64,000 bases of DNA from Whitmania pigra (Eukaryota; Annelida; Clitellata; Hirudinida; Haemopidae). The notes beneath the pieces were generated by a model. The model saw only the letters and a list, made by a program, of their open reading frames with translations, was not told where the DNA came from and did not search any database. Below, piece after piece: positions 41,501-54,000 of the stretch. Each line of letters starts with the position of its first letter. Within the stretch, counting starts at the first letter, position 1. The translations under genes were made by a program, and so were the position numbers. The DNA lies in contig JAJTWR010000254.1 of NCBI GenBank assembly GCA_021613335.1, positions 695,501-759,500 of the forward strand, read 5' to 3'.

Positions 41501-42470
41501 GATGTGTTGAATTAATGATCATTTATCGTTTTAATTCGACACTGGTTACCAAAGGAGTGTTACGACCCTGAACTTGTTATACAAATAAACCTATGCATAT
41601 CTGATTTTGACCTACTTAAGATATCAACAAATCATAACCAATGCGCTTACGAATATTAATCAACCGCTGGATGTAACTGTTTAGGGTTTGGAAACAAACT
41701 CTTCTAGATCAAATATTACATAGCCAGTCAGGTAGCGCGTGAATATTAATTAGGAATTAAAATGTAAAAAATAAAAAAATATAAAACTATTTAAAATAAA
41801 TAATAGTTTATAGTTATAGTAAAATAATTTAAACTACAAAAAAAGGTTATAACATTTGCACTTAATTTAGTTATCACTTATCTCAGTTTGATCAAACCAA
41901 TCACGAAGCGAGTAATATCAATTAATAAAAACCAACCTAATTATGCTCCGACAAATCAGTCCCAGCTTAAAAACCTCCAAAAATAATCAACCCCTCTGTA
42001 ACAACAACGTCACAATGTGCACTAAATCCCATAACACAAAATCTTACGTAAGTGATGCCCTTAATATTTTAATATTAAGTAAAATAATAAACAAATAGAT
42101 TTTATGCGGTTTATAAAATTTAAACAAAAAAAATCTATAACATTTATTAAAATACGCACAATTTTAACGAATTCAAAAGTATTTGTGGGCCAACAGAAAG
42201 CAATTGCTTAAGGCCCCTATTTGTGGCTCCTCTCAATTATCGATAACTGGCCATATATGGGTCATCGCTTGAAAAAACGACATTTTCCCGTCAATGTTTT
42301 TCATTAATAAATTTGGCACACGCATTGGCCATCGGTTTAAAATGTAATTTAATTAATTACCTTCAGTTCAATATTAAAAAAAAAAAATTGAGAAAACTGG
42401 CAATTGGCGAAAGCGGGCGCACAATACACATTTACCAATCAGCTAGCTTTCCGCTTGCCCAGTGACGCCG
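41500..42470. other. AT-rich repeat-bearing spacer
   Basis: Holds two copies of the CCAGTCAGGTAGCGCGTGAA type of word (41724, 41898). No gene seen. GGCCAACAGAAAGCAATTGC at 42188 may be the edge of a transposon. Confidence 0.35.
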
Positions 42471-42473
42471 AGA

Positions 42474-42495
42474 GGGGGGGGGGGGGGGGGGGGGG
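42474..42495 (+). repeat. Poly-G tract of 22 bases
   Basis: Unbroken run of 22 G, flanked by GACGCCGAGA and CAGGTGGGG. Very unusual in this AT-rich DNA. Confidence 0.95.
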
Positions 42496-43199
42496 CAGGT
42501 GGGGTCCGCATCTGTAAGGGGGTCCGGCCGGTCCGATCATGTCAATTTTTGCACGTCTCTTCGTTTACCGTAGGCGACAGAATATAATGTCCTAATAGCC
42601 CCACAGTTTTACATACTGTAAAATACTTTTATATACTGCCGAACGAACAGTCCATTTCACGTAGGGTGTATAAACTCTGTATTCTGATGTGAGACGCTAG
42701 GGTAAGATGGTGTAGGACGCCCATACCACTTTAGGCGAAACGGACCATTACAGATCCTTTGATTTGTGTTGTTCCCTAGCAGGAAAGGTATGATTTACCA
42801 TCACTATGTATTTCTGTGGAGTTATACACACTAGATTACTGCCAAAGTTGATTTTTGGTCTTACATATTTAATTTGTCAAACTATCACGATATTGAAAGA
42901 GCATATCCGTTGCTATAATAAATAACAACAGCTATGTTATTGTGTCATTTAACAATGGCGTCGTAACAAGGAAAAACGCAGGATAATACTGAAACGCCCA
43001 CTTCGAGTCAACCATTTTATAACGCCTTCTTGCAATTTATATAATCGCATTGGACGTCATTTCTGTACCACATGTTAGGTTACAAACCTAACCGTTCATG
43101 AAATTTTCTCACATAACTGATGCAATCGAAAAGTCGGCTCGTGTTGAGCGAAGCGTTTATTGTTGCGTCTCTACACGACAGGGCTGTGTCCGTAGAAGT

Positions 43200-43660
43200 T
43201 GATGCATCACTTACTCTAGAAGGGAAATTGGTGGGAATTCCATGGATACAGTCGGCCTCTTAAAAATTCAGTCGATATGCTGTTGAATGAGCTGGAGCAT
43301 CTGAAAACTATACACGTTGCAAACCTCGGACAGAAAAGTCTATCGCCATTCGACTTGCTGAACCGTCTACACACTTTGAAAATCGATACACTGTTTCCAA
43401 ACGTTGTCATTGGGCTATCTTCTTCTATCTTCGTATCTTCTGCACGCTTCCGGTTACCGTTGCTCAAGCAGAACGATCTTTCATCACATTGGCCCGAGTT
43501 AAACATGTTCTGAGATCGACAATGTGTCAAGAACGCCTGACCAGCCTTGGAATGCTGGTAGTGGAAGGTCGACTTGCAAGAACGATTGATTACAACAATA
43601 TAATTAAACTGTCTGCACACAGAAAAGCCCGCAAAGTTTTGTTGTAGCCATCTCAATTGC
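43200..43660 (+). pseudogene. hAT transposase C-terminal fragment
   Basis: The plus strand reads GLLKIQSICC..., then LFPNVVI, and after a frame change LRIFCTLPVTVAQAERSF, then ITLARVKHVLRSTMCQERLT and SLGMLVVEGRLAR. This is the ZMYM1/TTF-type hAT dimerisation region (TLPVTVA.AERSF..L..IK..LRSTM.Q.RL..L). It ends with a stop near 43650. A frame break near 43415 and the loss of everything upstream show it is a relic. Confidence 0.8.
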
Positions 43661-44103
43661 ATGTCGTAAAAGTCGGTTCCACATAATTACATCGTTTTTA
43701 AGAACTTGTGTAGCTTAATCTCCGTCGAAACACCAGTTTGCTTAGTGCCACACAAATCTGTACACGTAGCATGTGGCTGGTTATCTTTGACTAGGGCTGT
43801 ATGGTGTAACGGTCGTTGCAGATAAGGACACAATTATGATGAAATGAAAAACAATAGGTTCACCGATGATTAGAGTTGGCTAATTTAAAGCGCCTCGTTG
43901 CGTGTTTGACCACCAAAAATTACTACTTTCATTTTGATTAACTGTAAAACAAATAAATTCAAATTAGATTACGAACAGCGTTTACCTTCGCAAAAGTCAT
44001 TTCTATATTTTAATTTAGCACCATGTATGCACGAATGTTGAACCTTGATTGTAACATTTACCTCGATTTACAGGTTTTATTATAGCAACAAAATTTCTAA
44101 ATA

Positions 44104-45281
44104 CGGTCAATTCCGGATATAGTCACGTCCAAAACTGTAGGCTGTTGACTTGACTATAACCGAATATTTATTATAATCGAAAATAGTAAGCTACGTATGG
44201 TTTACACCAGTGGTTCTCAACCCCCGGTCCGTGAATCAAATGGTACCGGGCCTCCCAAGGAACAATAAATTATTTTCATTTCATTAAAAAAATAAAATTT
44301 TAGGTGACAAAGTGTGGGTCGCAAAACTAGCTTACCTGTGTGACATATTCAGCCTGCTCAATGACCTCAATCTGTCCCTTCAGGGGAAAATGACAAATGT
44401 TTTCAAGTTGGCAGACAAAGTAGCTGCATTTAAAGCCAAACTGGAGTTGTGGGGAAAGCGCGTGAACAGAGGCATTTTGGACATGTTTCAAACATTAGCG
44501 GGGATTTTATGCGAGACTGAACCTGAGCATTCATTCTCCAAGTTGGTGACAGATCACCTGTCTTAGCTTTTAAAAGAGTTCGAGCATTCCTTCCCAACCA
44601 CAAAAGACCCACGAACTGGTAAAGAATGGATCCGCGACCCATTTGTCAACAAACCAGGCGAATCTAGCATGTCTGTGCAAGAAGAAGATCAACTGCTGGA
44701 GATTGCTAATGACGGTGCCCTTAAGACTGCATTACAGACAACAACTCTACCGATGTTCTGGATTAAAGTCATGGCGGTATTCCCTGAGATTGCAACCACA
44801 GCACTTAAATCCCTGTTGCCATTTCCGACATCCTATCTTTGTGAAGCGGGGTTTTCTGCAGTGACAGCAACCAAAACAAAACAACGGAATAAACTGGATA
44901 TAAGTAACACACTTCGGGTGTCATTGTCTCCTATTACCCCCAGATGGAACCTTCTCGTTGCAAAGAAACAAGCTCAGGGTTCTCATTGATTTAGCGTTCT
45001 AATCACTTTATATTCATTTTTTTTTGTGTAACTGTACGTATTTTGAAGGCTGTTTAAATACAATTTCAAACCACTTTACATTCATTTGTTTGCGTAACTG
45101 CGTTATTTTAAAAGAAGCGTGTGTAAAAATGATCTAAAGCAAGCAATTCTACTCCACCCCACTCCTCCCGGTCCGCGGCGAGAAAAAGGTTGAGAACCAC
45201 TGGTTTACACGGTGCAAGAGATCAGCTTGACTGTATCCGAAACTTGACTGTAACCGACTCGACTACATCCGGAATTGACTG
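44104..45281. mobile_element. TA-flanked MITE (Tc1/mariner type), interrupted by a hAT
   Basis: Left end TA|CGGTCAATTCCGGATATAGTC (44102-44124) and right end GACTACATCCGGAATTGACTG|TA (45261-45283) are inverted repeats with two mismatches, each next to a TA. Without the hAT and one TSD it is about 175 bp, with internal repeats of TTGACTGTAACCGA words. A TA target and a short non-coding body suggest a non-autonomous Tc1/mariner relative. Confidence 0.7.
44208..45202 (+). mobile_element. Internally deleted hAT element (ZBED/SCAND3-like) with perfect 8-bp TSD
   Basis: Ends CAGTGGTTCTCAACC and GGTTGAGAACCACTG are inverted repeats, and GTTTACAC lies at both 44200-44207 and 45203-45210. The 995-bp body holds the second half of a transposase: LWGKRVNRGILDMFQTLAGI and HSFSKLVTDHLS, a stop, then KDPRTGKEWIRDPFVNKPGE, SLLPFPTSYLCEAGFSAVTA and NTLRVSLSPITPRW. 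Residues match ZBED5/SCAND3-type hAT proteins. The stop at about 44564 and loss of the N-terminal half make it non-autonomous. Confidence 0.93.
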
Positions 45282-45289
45282 TATTTTGA

Positions 45290-46042
45290 CAAGGGACCAG
45301 CTATGATGTCCTGTCCTGGGGCCCTTGTTGGCTCTCGGCGCCCCTGCGCTTGCCAACATGTTTATGCTAGGGTCTTATGGGCCCCTCACTTTCTTGCTAT
45401 TTGGGAAGTAACGCCATTGTAATCATCTAGGTTTCCCCCATTAAACATTTTACTTTTTTTGCCTGACAGATTTTCAGGCTTTTCCTTTTTATGCATTTTC
45501 TCGCAGAACATCACGTTTTAGTCGGGTATGACAAACTGTTAAAAAGAATTCGAAATCAAATGAAGTATTCTATCTATCTTTTTCTTCTTCTACAATTTCG
45601 GAAAAATTTGACACATTAATTAATTAAATTACACGACTTAATGAAAAAACCTTAGCACTTAACCCGCAACGATCATAACGCCGCACTTTTGTTTTCTCCG
45701 CGAGGCTTTTAGTAAGTTCTGTTATTAAATGGGTACGTTGTTGGGTAGCAATAGCAAGATAATTATCTATCACAAAAAAATCGTTTAATTAAAAATACCA
45801 ATTTAAATAATTTGTATTTGGATCATAAACTATGCTTAAAATTTAAATAGTTTTAAAAGTACTTATAACTTATTGTACAATTTATCCAAAAAAATGTATC
45901 AACCAATTAATTTTTTAATATTTGTAGTTGTAATATTTTATAATTTAATAATTTATTTAGTTCATGAGTATAACATAGGTTTCAAATGTTTTCTGCTTAA
46001 TGTCTACGTTTCCCGCTATTAGGCAAATACCTTCGATCGGTA
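45290..46042. other. Upstream of MEX3
   Basis: GGGGCCC-rich sequence at 45300-45400 may be the end of another decayed transposon. The rest is AT-rich and should include the MEX3 5' UTR and promoter, without clear motifs. Confidence 0.4.
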
Positions 46043-47182
46043 ATGGATTGTTTGTCGTCATTTTCTTCTTTCGCGTCATCTCCGTGTTTTAGCGGGGACT
46101 GCTTGGATAACTTCCAGTTTTCAAATGGTAACACGACTGAAAGCGTAAGAGTCCCCACGTCTGATCATGTTGCAGAAATTGTTGGGAGACAAGGTCATTG
46201 TCGATGTCCATTTGATAAAGTTCAAGTAACTTGAAATTTTTAACCGTTTAATTGGATGTTTTACTGTTTAGGTTCAAAGATAAAAGAACTTAGGGCAAGG
46301 ACAGGAACTTACATAAAAACCCCAGTCAGGGATGAGGACCCAGTCTTTATTATCACTGGACGTAAAGGTGACATTGAAACAGCAAAGCAGGAGATTCTCG
46401 CCACAGCAAACCATTTTAGTCAAATAAGGGCAAGTAGACTGTATGGATCAGCTGGAGCAAAAGGTGACACCAACCAGGATTGTGTTACCATACAAGTTTC
46501 GGTGCCTTATGATGTTGTTGGCCTTGTTGTGGGGCCAAAGGGTGCAACTATTAAAAGGATCCAGCAGGATACCCATACCTACATTGTCACACCAAGCAGA
46601 GATCAGAAGCCTGTCTTTCAGATATCAGGTGCTGCAGAGAACGTGGAGGAAGCAAAAAAAGAAATAAAAAATTATATTTGGATTAGAACTGGAAAAAGTT
46701 TACCAGAACTGAATCTCAACAGCATTTCAAAGCAGTTGACTTGCAACAGGTACCCGAGTACCTTTTCAAAGCCAAATAAGCTGCTTGAGACTAGCAGTGA
46801 ATCCGCAAGCGGCACAGTCGCCCATAGCACGTGTCAATTGGATTACATGCAGTTCTCAGACCAGCACCTACCTTTGGTTGACATCTTGAAATCAGTTAGG
46901 AGAAACATGGCTAAGAATGCAGCTTGTTCAGAGGATTCACCCAGATCTTGCTGTTCTCAGAATGCACTATATGAGAAGGGTCACCATGGATCAGCTGAAA
47001 GTGAATCAATCATGTCAGCGAGTCCACCTGGTTCTCCAAAATGCTGTTATCAGTGCTCCAGATGTTCAGCAATCACCAACAATCTGGCCTACTCTTGCCC
47101 TCATGGTGTCATTTGCCATTCCTGCATGAGAAACCATTGGAATAGTAAAAGTTTTTGTTCTGGCTGCTATTTGGAATTGTGA
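46043..47182 (+). CDS. MEX3: MEX3-like RNA-binding protein, two KH domains and a divergent RING
   Basis: Exons 46043-46193 and 46272-47182 join in frame for 353 aa. KH1 spans the intron: [34 protein letters not shown]2 reads [20 protein letters not shown] followed by [20 protein letters not shown]. Both GXXG loops (GRQG, GPKG) are present. The C-terminal 45 residues read [10 protein letters not shown]...[13 protein letters not shown]...FCSGCYLEL, a Cys/His-rich RING position but with weak similarity to MEX3 RINGs and without their usual AIRIFS ending. Known MEX3 proteins bind mRNA 3' UTRs and act as RING E3 ligases. The KH call is very sure. Ligase activity is uncertain here. The start is the first ATG in the exon, 13 bp after a stretch with stops. 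Confidence 0.93.
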
Positions 47183-48024
47183 TTCCATAGACTTAAAAAC
47201 AGTGCATGCCTCACGGCCTTAACAGATTTGTTTGTCACGATCAATGGCTTTGACTATTCTTAATTTGTGCGTTGTTGAGCTTGTTGCACGGCATGGTTCC
47301 TGAGGTTAAGATCTGTAGCTGAGGTGCATCAGGCACCATATTTTAAAAGCGTTTTATTTTGCTTTTAAGAGTATTTTTCCTAGTTTTGAGCTTCAGAATT
47401 ATTTTGATACAGCATGAATGCCATCTGGGGCTTGCTGGAGTTGATTTGTATCGCTTGATTGTTAGTTTTGTTTCCATTAGCTTGTGATGAACTGTTTTAT
47501 ATTTAGATGCTTTCAATAGCGTGACAGTCCAAACAGACTATAATATGCTGTAACCGAACAATTGCCTGCTTCAGTTTTGTGAAGAAATAAACCCTTCATC
47601 AGGGATTGTTGCTTGATTTTAAGGAATTTGCGAAAGCAAAAGTCAAAGGTTTGAGGCAGCATTGATTTGATGCAAACCACCTTTAGACTTTTGGGAGCTT
47701 TGTTACACACTCAGGAGTCATAAAGTGTGGTTCTAGCCGACCCTGAGCTATGCTGATTACGGTTGCCATGCCTTAGGAGCCTAATCGTAAGCAAACAATT
47801 TGCATATTTATTGGAATGTTAGGATGTTCGAATTACGTTGCACGTGACTTAGACTTCAAAAAAGCAGATTGAACTTGAGAGTCATTAACTTAAGAAATCT
47901 TAAACTTGAACTAATCGTAGCAGAAGACATTCCACACACACAGATGCCAACACTGCAGTAGTGATTTTATCTACTCTCCATGGAAATAAATCTCCAAATC
48001 AATAAAGCATTAAATAGTTATGGG
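47183..48024. other. Convergent 3' UTRs of MEX3 (+) and NAPRT (-)
   Basis: The two genes face each other over 842 bp. AATAAA at 48001-48006 and 47585-47590 (+) could serve MEX3. AATAAA on the minus strand near 47812-47817 could serve NAPRT, so the transcripts may overlap. No other gene. Confidence 0.5.
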
Positions 48025-50977
48025 TTATGACAACTGGCCAATAGGGGCACTTTCAAGCCAAAGATCGTGCATGAAGTCGTACAGATTGGCTGAAACTGAC
48101 ACCTAAAAAATGATGAAAAGTGTAATGGAATACCATGAATTTCAATTTAAAATCAACCTTGTATGGTGTAGGATTCAGGGTCCTCTTATGGTCCATTCTG
48201 ATATGTGAAAGAGATTCTTGTGTTCTCTTCCTAATTTCATTTAAAGAAGGCAATGGGAGACAGATCTGCAAAATAAATGATGGTGAGATTACAGAATCAA
48301 AAAACTAATGATTTGGATGCTAAGAAAAACAAGCATTTATTGATATGGATTAGCATCATATTAGTACTCCAGTTAATTTTAAAGAAGATCTCAATATCTC
48401 TAAAAGTTTATAAAAAATCGATTTAAGGGTGCAACTGAAATTGCGGCTCATTCCATTTGGTTAGCATTATGAGCTTCAATTCGACTGATTCAAGAAAAGC
48501 TGGGATTGAAATAATTCAGAAGACCAACAGAAAGTAATAAAAAATTAATAAGAAACTCAAAGTATAATTTGGTATGATAATATTGACTTGTGACAAGATC
48601 TGAATCTATGTTTATTGTCAAATGAACTTCAATTAAACTCAATTAGTAATTAAAACAAAAATAGATGCTAAGTCAGAGTTTAAACATGTTAGTGTAATAA
48701 AATTACAAATGCCTCTAAAGATATCAAAGCCAAGGAACAGAGATAAAATGAAATTTTAATTTTCTGATGACTTTAATTTGAATGGAATGTATATACAACG
48801 AGGAAATAAAAATTATGTAAATTATGAAATCCATTACGAAAATAAGTGGAGACATTTAACAATAATTTAAGTCTCATCTAAGCTTTTGTGAGAGGATCAT
48901 TTTACTTAAAAGAATCAAATAATGTACATAATTGATGTTTAACTTAAATAAATGTAAATCTTGAACTCACCTTGCCAGACTTAAAATAACATTTATGCAG
49001 AGGCTCAATTCTTGATGGTGTAACATAGGCCCTCTTTGATTCCTTAAAACAGCAAATCAGAAACAACTATTACCTAAGATAAGACAAGGATTATGTTGCA
49101 CTTGCCTGAAAAGGATGGCGGCAAAGAATCTTTTGCCCTACGGACAGTAGCTCTGGTTCATCTGGTCGAGTGAGAAGGTCAACAAGTGCATTGCCATCCA
49201 CCCCAAAAAGTCTGAAAGCAAACTTCCTTCCTGGTATTGTCACTTTCTCAATATCTTCACTCAACTTCATCTTTGGTTTTCCATTCACCTCTGCCAGCTA
49301 GTTTGTAAAATATCTACCATGAGATCTATTGAAAGCCAAATGAAAACAAAACAGACCTTGTAGACGCACCCCAGAGCAGGCTGCTTCTGACAGGTGACAA
49401 GGTGCGTTCCAATTCCAAATGAATCAATTGAATGGCCCTAAAAATTGAATTCCTAATAAGTAAAGGATATACTTTGTTTTCATCTTAAAATCATTTTCCA
49501 AAACACTTGTTGTTTATTAGGTGAAGCTCTGAAGCTTAGAGTATATATGCTAAAAACATACAAAATGATTCATATGATGTGTAAGTAGTTACTGATTTGC
49601 TAAAGTTAAAACATCGGCCAGTGCATTAATAAGTTGGATGCCATGGATAATTTAATAATTAACTGACTGGTTTACAAATACATATTTGCAAGTAATTCAT
49701 TATTATTAATACTTGTCATAGATCAAAGATTTAGGAAGCATGATTATGAATGAAAATATTAAAATTAACAATTTAAAATAAGCATTGAATTTCAATGCAT
49801 GTCTCGCATTGTTAAGAGGGAATCCATCACCTACAGACTATTATTGTTAAATGTAACCATACATTGCATGCTTAGTTCAAGTGGATGAATCTAGCAACAG
49901 CATATTCTGTCACACAGAAGGAAACTACACATCAACTAAACGATTTTCAGTTTTCCATCAATCTCATGATTTCTAACTATGGGCTTAGTAAGCTTCCCGA
50001 AAATGATTCTCCATTCTCCGAGATAGGTATAAATAAATACCGATTGATTTAAATCGGCATAGTTCTGCTGCCTCAATCAATGCCACAACTATGTTTGGCT
50101 TGGTTAGCCATTATGTTCACATGCATCAGAAGTTAGGATCAGTTTTCAAAAGTGGATACCATGCTCAAACAATCAATATCCTCTTGCCTTCACCTGTTCA
50201 GCTTTTATGCCAACTGTCTGCAATTGCATGTCCTAAATTAGGAGTCACCAGTTAAGCTAGATATTAAGTTACATGTTAGTGTTTCAATTTTTACAAAAAA
50301 AGCTTATTACATAAATGCCAACCGCTCAAACTTAGGAAGCAAATCACATCCATATTGACAATGGCATGGAAGGTGGTACTTACCTGATGGTTAAGAGAAT
50401 GTATTGTATCTTCATTAATGTCATTACTCGCAACAATGTTCAATTCACTCAAATTTTTGAAATTGAAGCTACAAATTGAAAGCGTTAAATGAAAATAATA
50501 TGATAAATGACAAAATTGTGAATACATACCACTTAGCCACTTTTCTGAAAGAGTCTCTTACTACTACAGAAAGATATGCCAGATCGCCACTATCCAATCT
50601 CACGCCAACGGGTTGGTAGCCAGCTTCACTCAAAGCCAAAGCAACTGAACAAAAGTTTGGAAGTCCACTCCTATAAAAGCATGACATCTCATGACAATTA
50701 ATACACAGCTCAATTTATTCAGATCACATTACTTTATGACATCATATGTGTCAATGAGACACAAAAATCCATCCGGAAATGCAGCTGCATATGAAATGAA
50801 TGCTGCAAGTTCCTCTTCACTGGCTTCTGTTTCCAAAAAACCTATTGTGTCCAAACAAAAATGTAAAAACTAGTAATTGACTGGTTATGTTCCTTTACTA
50901 TAACATTATTTAATAAAACAATATCATTTGTGAAATGTTATGAGTAATAAATGTAAGGTCATATATATATGTAACAC

Positions 50978-51061
<84 letters not shown>

Positions 51062-54000
51062 TATCAGTATTACTATTATCAGTATAAAATAGTGGCCAGA
51101 AAACCAAGCATTGCCATTGATGTAATTAAGAGCATCATATTCATGGCGACTTATTTCAGAGAATGCCAATCGCTATGATTTGAATAAATGCATGCATGAA
51201 TATTAATCAGTTCTGAAGTCAAAATATTAAAGTACTAAGGTATTTTTCATCCTAAGAAGTATCTAAAACAACTTGAAGTAATTAGGCTTAGATTCACATA
51301 ACGTACAAACAGATGGTCAGATAGAGATTAGCACTTCCCACATTAAAGATTATTTGTGCCTTAGTGATTTGTTAATGCGACTTCTCCTTTTTTAAGTTTA
51401 GTTTGTATATTACTTTTACTTGTTTGTTATTAAGCATAAATTATTTTGCCAAGCCAACATGAAATTATTATATATGCATCATAATGTGCTTCTGCAAAAG
51501 TTGTGTGCTAGTTTAAACTTATTTCTTGATCCAAATAAATAAAAATAAATAAAATAACAAAAATCTAATTTATTCTCACTCAGGCATTTGTTCAATTGAC
51601 TTCTCCAAAACAAACTCTTTTCCAACAAATCCACATCTTTTGAACCATCCTTACTCTTAATAAACTAGAAAATTTTAATGTCGTGGTTATTATATCATAT
51701 TATATTGACATTTTCAATAAGAAAGTTGTACCTTGTTATTGTTATCAGCAACCTCCTTCAAACTGTTATAGGAGCAAACAAAGGCATGAGCATGAGTTCC
51801 CTTGACTGGTATGTTGAACAACTTTCCAGCCAGCAAGTTACTTGTGGCATCAAACCCTCCCATGTAGCAATATCTGCAATCATTTATCTAGCTAACTGAA
51901 TATGAAATGGCCCGAAGACGGCTATTCATACCTAGAGGCGGACAGTCCACCATCAGGACCCTGAGCTCTTCTCAATCCAAATTCCAGCAGGGACATCTTT
52001 GGTCCAACAGCTAATCTAAATCTCGCTGCATTTGTTGCAACCAAGCTACAAATGGTGACAAGTCTTTAGTAAATAGGATATGAAGCAAAAAAATCAAGCA
52101 TTAGTTAGTCTTATCTATACTATTACAAAACATGGTTCAAATTCAATCATTATCATTATTAATTCTGATTAAACTGCTTTACCATTATTGAAGAATTACA
52201 TGTGCATCATCTTTATTAGCATTAACAATAACTTTTCAGAAAATGTGTGCATCATCCAAGAACTGTAGAATTGTAGGCAAGAAGTTAAATTCATTTGATG
52301 TATCAATCAAATTGAATCCAGTATCCATAAAAATTTGTACATGTATCCAGTAAATTTAATGATAATGTTTGTCATGCATTTGGCTCAAAAATTATATGCA
52401 GTATTCATCCAATCCTTCAAAAAGTTCCAAATATTAGTTGATGTTCCATGTTTTTTTAAATTTACAAATAATTAAAAATGTCATTCCATATCTTTGCTTC
52501 AAGTAGCTGATGATTTTATTCAAACAAATAATTTATGATAATTTGTATTCTGATGTAGAATAAACATTCACATTTATAAAAAAAATGTTTAAATTTCTTA
52601 TTTATGTGAACTATATCATTCACTAAATAAAAATCCCCAGGGCCAGTGTCCCCAGTGGATTACTAGAGCACATAGATCAAATTAGCCATTCAACAAGATT
52701 CTTTTATTCCAGGGGTGAACACAGGCACATGCACGTTGCCATCCTATGTTGATGTTAATTTTAACTGATTTGAATCTTCACTATATTTTTGACATTTTAT
52801 TCTAATTATTTGATTCGAATCTTGGGATATTAAATTGGTTTCTATGGCACCGAAATCGATTGGTTGTTAATCATTAACTTCCCTATTCAAAACTGCATTT
52901 CCACTCAACAGGAAGTGGCTTTTGTTCACATTTTGAAAGGTTTTGCAAAGTCCAAGGTTCAGTTGAATGCCTTGGTTGGGAAATTTGAAAGGGGGGTTCC
53001 AACTTGGAACCACTCTACAATGTCCTCAGTTCATCATTTAATGCAGAATCTCATTCAGCCCCAGAGGATATACAGTTTGAGCTGCTTGCTATAAACCACT
53101 TGACTTTATCCAGCCTCATCTGTTCCCTATCTCTGTTGATTTCCATTCAATATCCTTGGCCTGCAGACCTTAAAGCACAGAAGACTGATTTTGAAACTCT
53201 TGCGTTATAAATTTTTGCAAGAGTTCGTAAAAACGAACCCGGTAAATAACATTCACCTAGCTCAGCAATGGGCAAACTACGGCCCGGCGGCCATTTCAAG
53301 CCGGCCCGCGGAGCACTAGATAATTTAGTCAGTTATAAAGCTTGTTAACTGCATACGAGCAAAGGGACTTCAGCACCGTCAGTTCATTGCATTTCTGGAG
53401 GAAACCAACGCAGACCACCACTTGCTTTACCACTCTCGTGTCCGCTGGTTGAGTTTGGGCAAAGCCTTTAAACGAGTGTGGGATCTTAAAGAAGTGATTG
53501 ATACATTTTTGGAGTTAAAGGGGAAGTCTGATGATTTTCCAGAGCTGAGCGAAAAGAATTGGCTGTGTGACTTTGCGTTTGCTGTTGAAATTTTTTCTCA
53601 CATGAATGAGCTTAACGTTAAGCTACAGGGAAAAGACCTGTGCACGACATGTATAGTAATGTAAATGCCTTCAAAGCCAAGTTGACCTTTTTTCTAGGCA
53701 AATTTCAAAGAAAATCTTCTCTCATTTTCCCACACTAGCCACACAGGAAAAGACCATCCAAAATGTGAATAAATATAGCAAATCACTGAATGACCTGCAT
53801 GAAGAATTCTGCCGTCGATTTGCAGATTTTGAAAAAATTGAAAAGTCACTTCAGCTGGTGGCCTGTCTCTTGTCACAAGACCCAGAAACAGCCCCACAAG
53901 AAGTGCAATTGGAACTAATCGATCGTCAATCTGATGCAATCTTAAAGAAGAATTTCTGCTCTCTTCCATTAAAAGAGTTCTATGCCTCACTTAAAGATGA

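Noticed and set aside
47513..47710. Minus-strand 65-codon frame in the MEX3 3' UTR
   Set aside because: Low complexity, no family match, within an expected UTR.
50910..51169. Frames rich in Asp or Met on the minus strand
   Set aside because: They are translations of the (CAT)n microsatellite in a NAPRT intron.
51110..51172. Possible NAPRT exon reading [18 protein letters not shown]
   Set aside because: The NAPRT family has no extra residues between the flanking exons, and the segment runs into the microsatellite.
53694..53990. Minus-strand frame [15 protein letters not shown]...
   Set aside because: Antisense of the hAT transposase fragment at 53263-54451.
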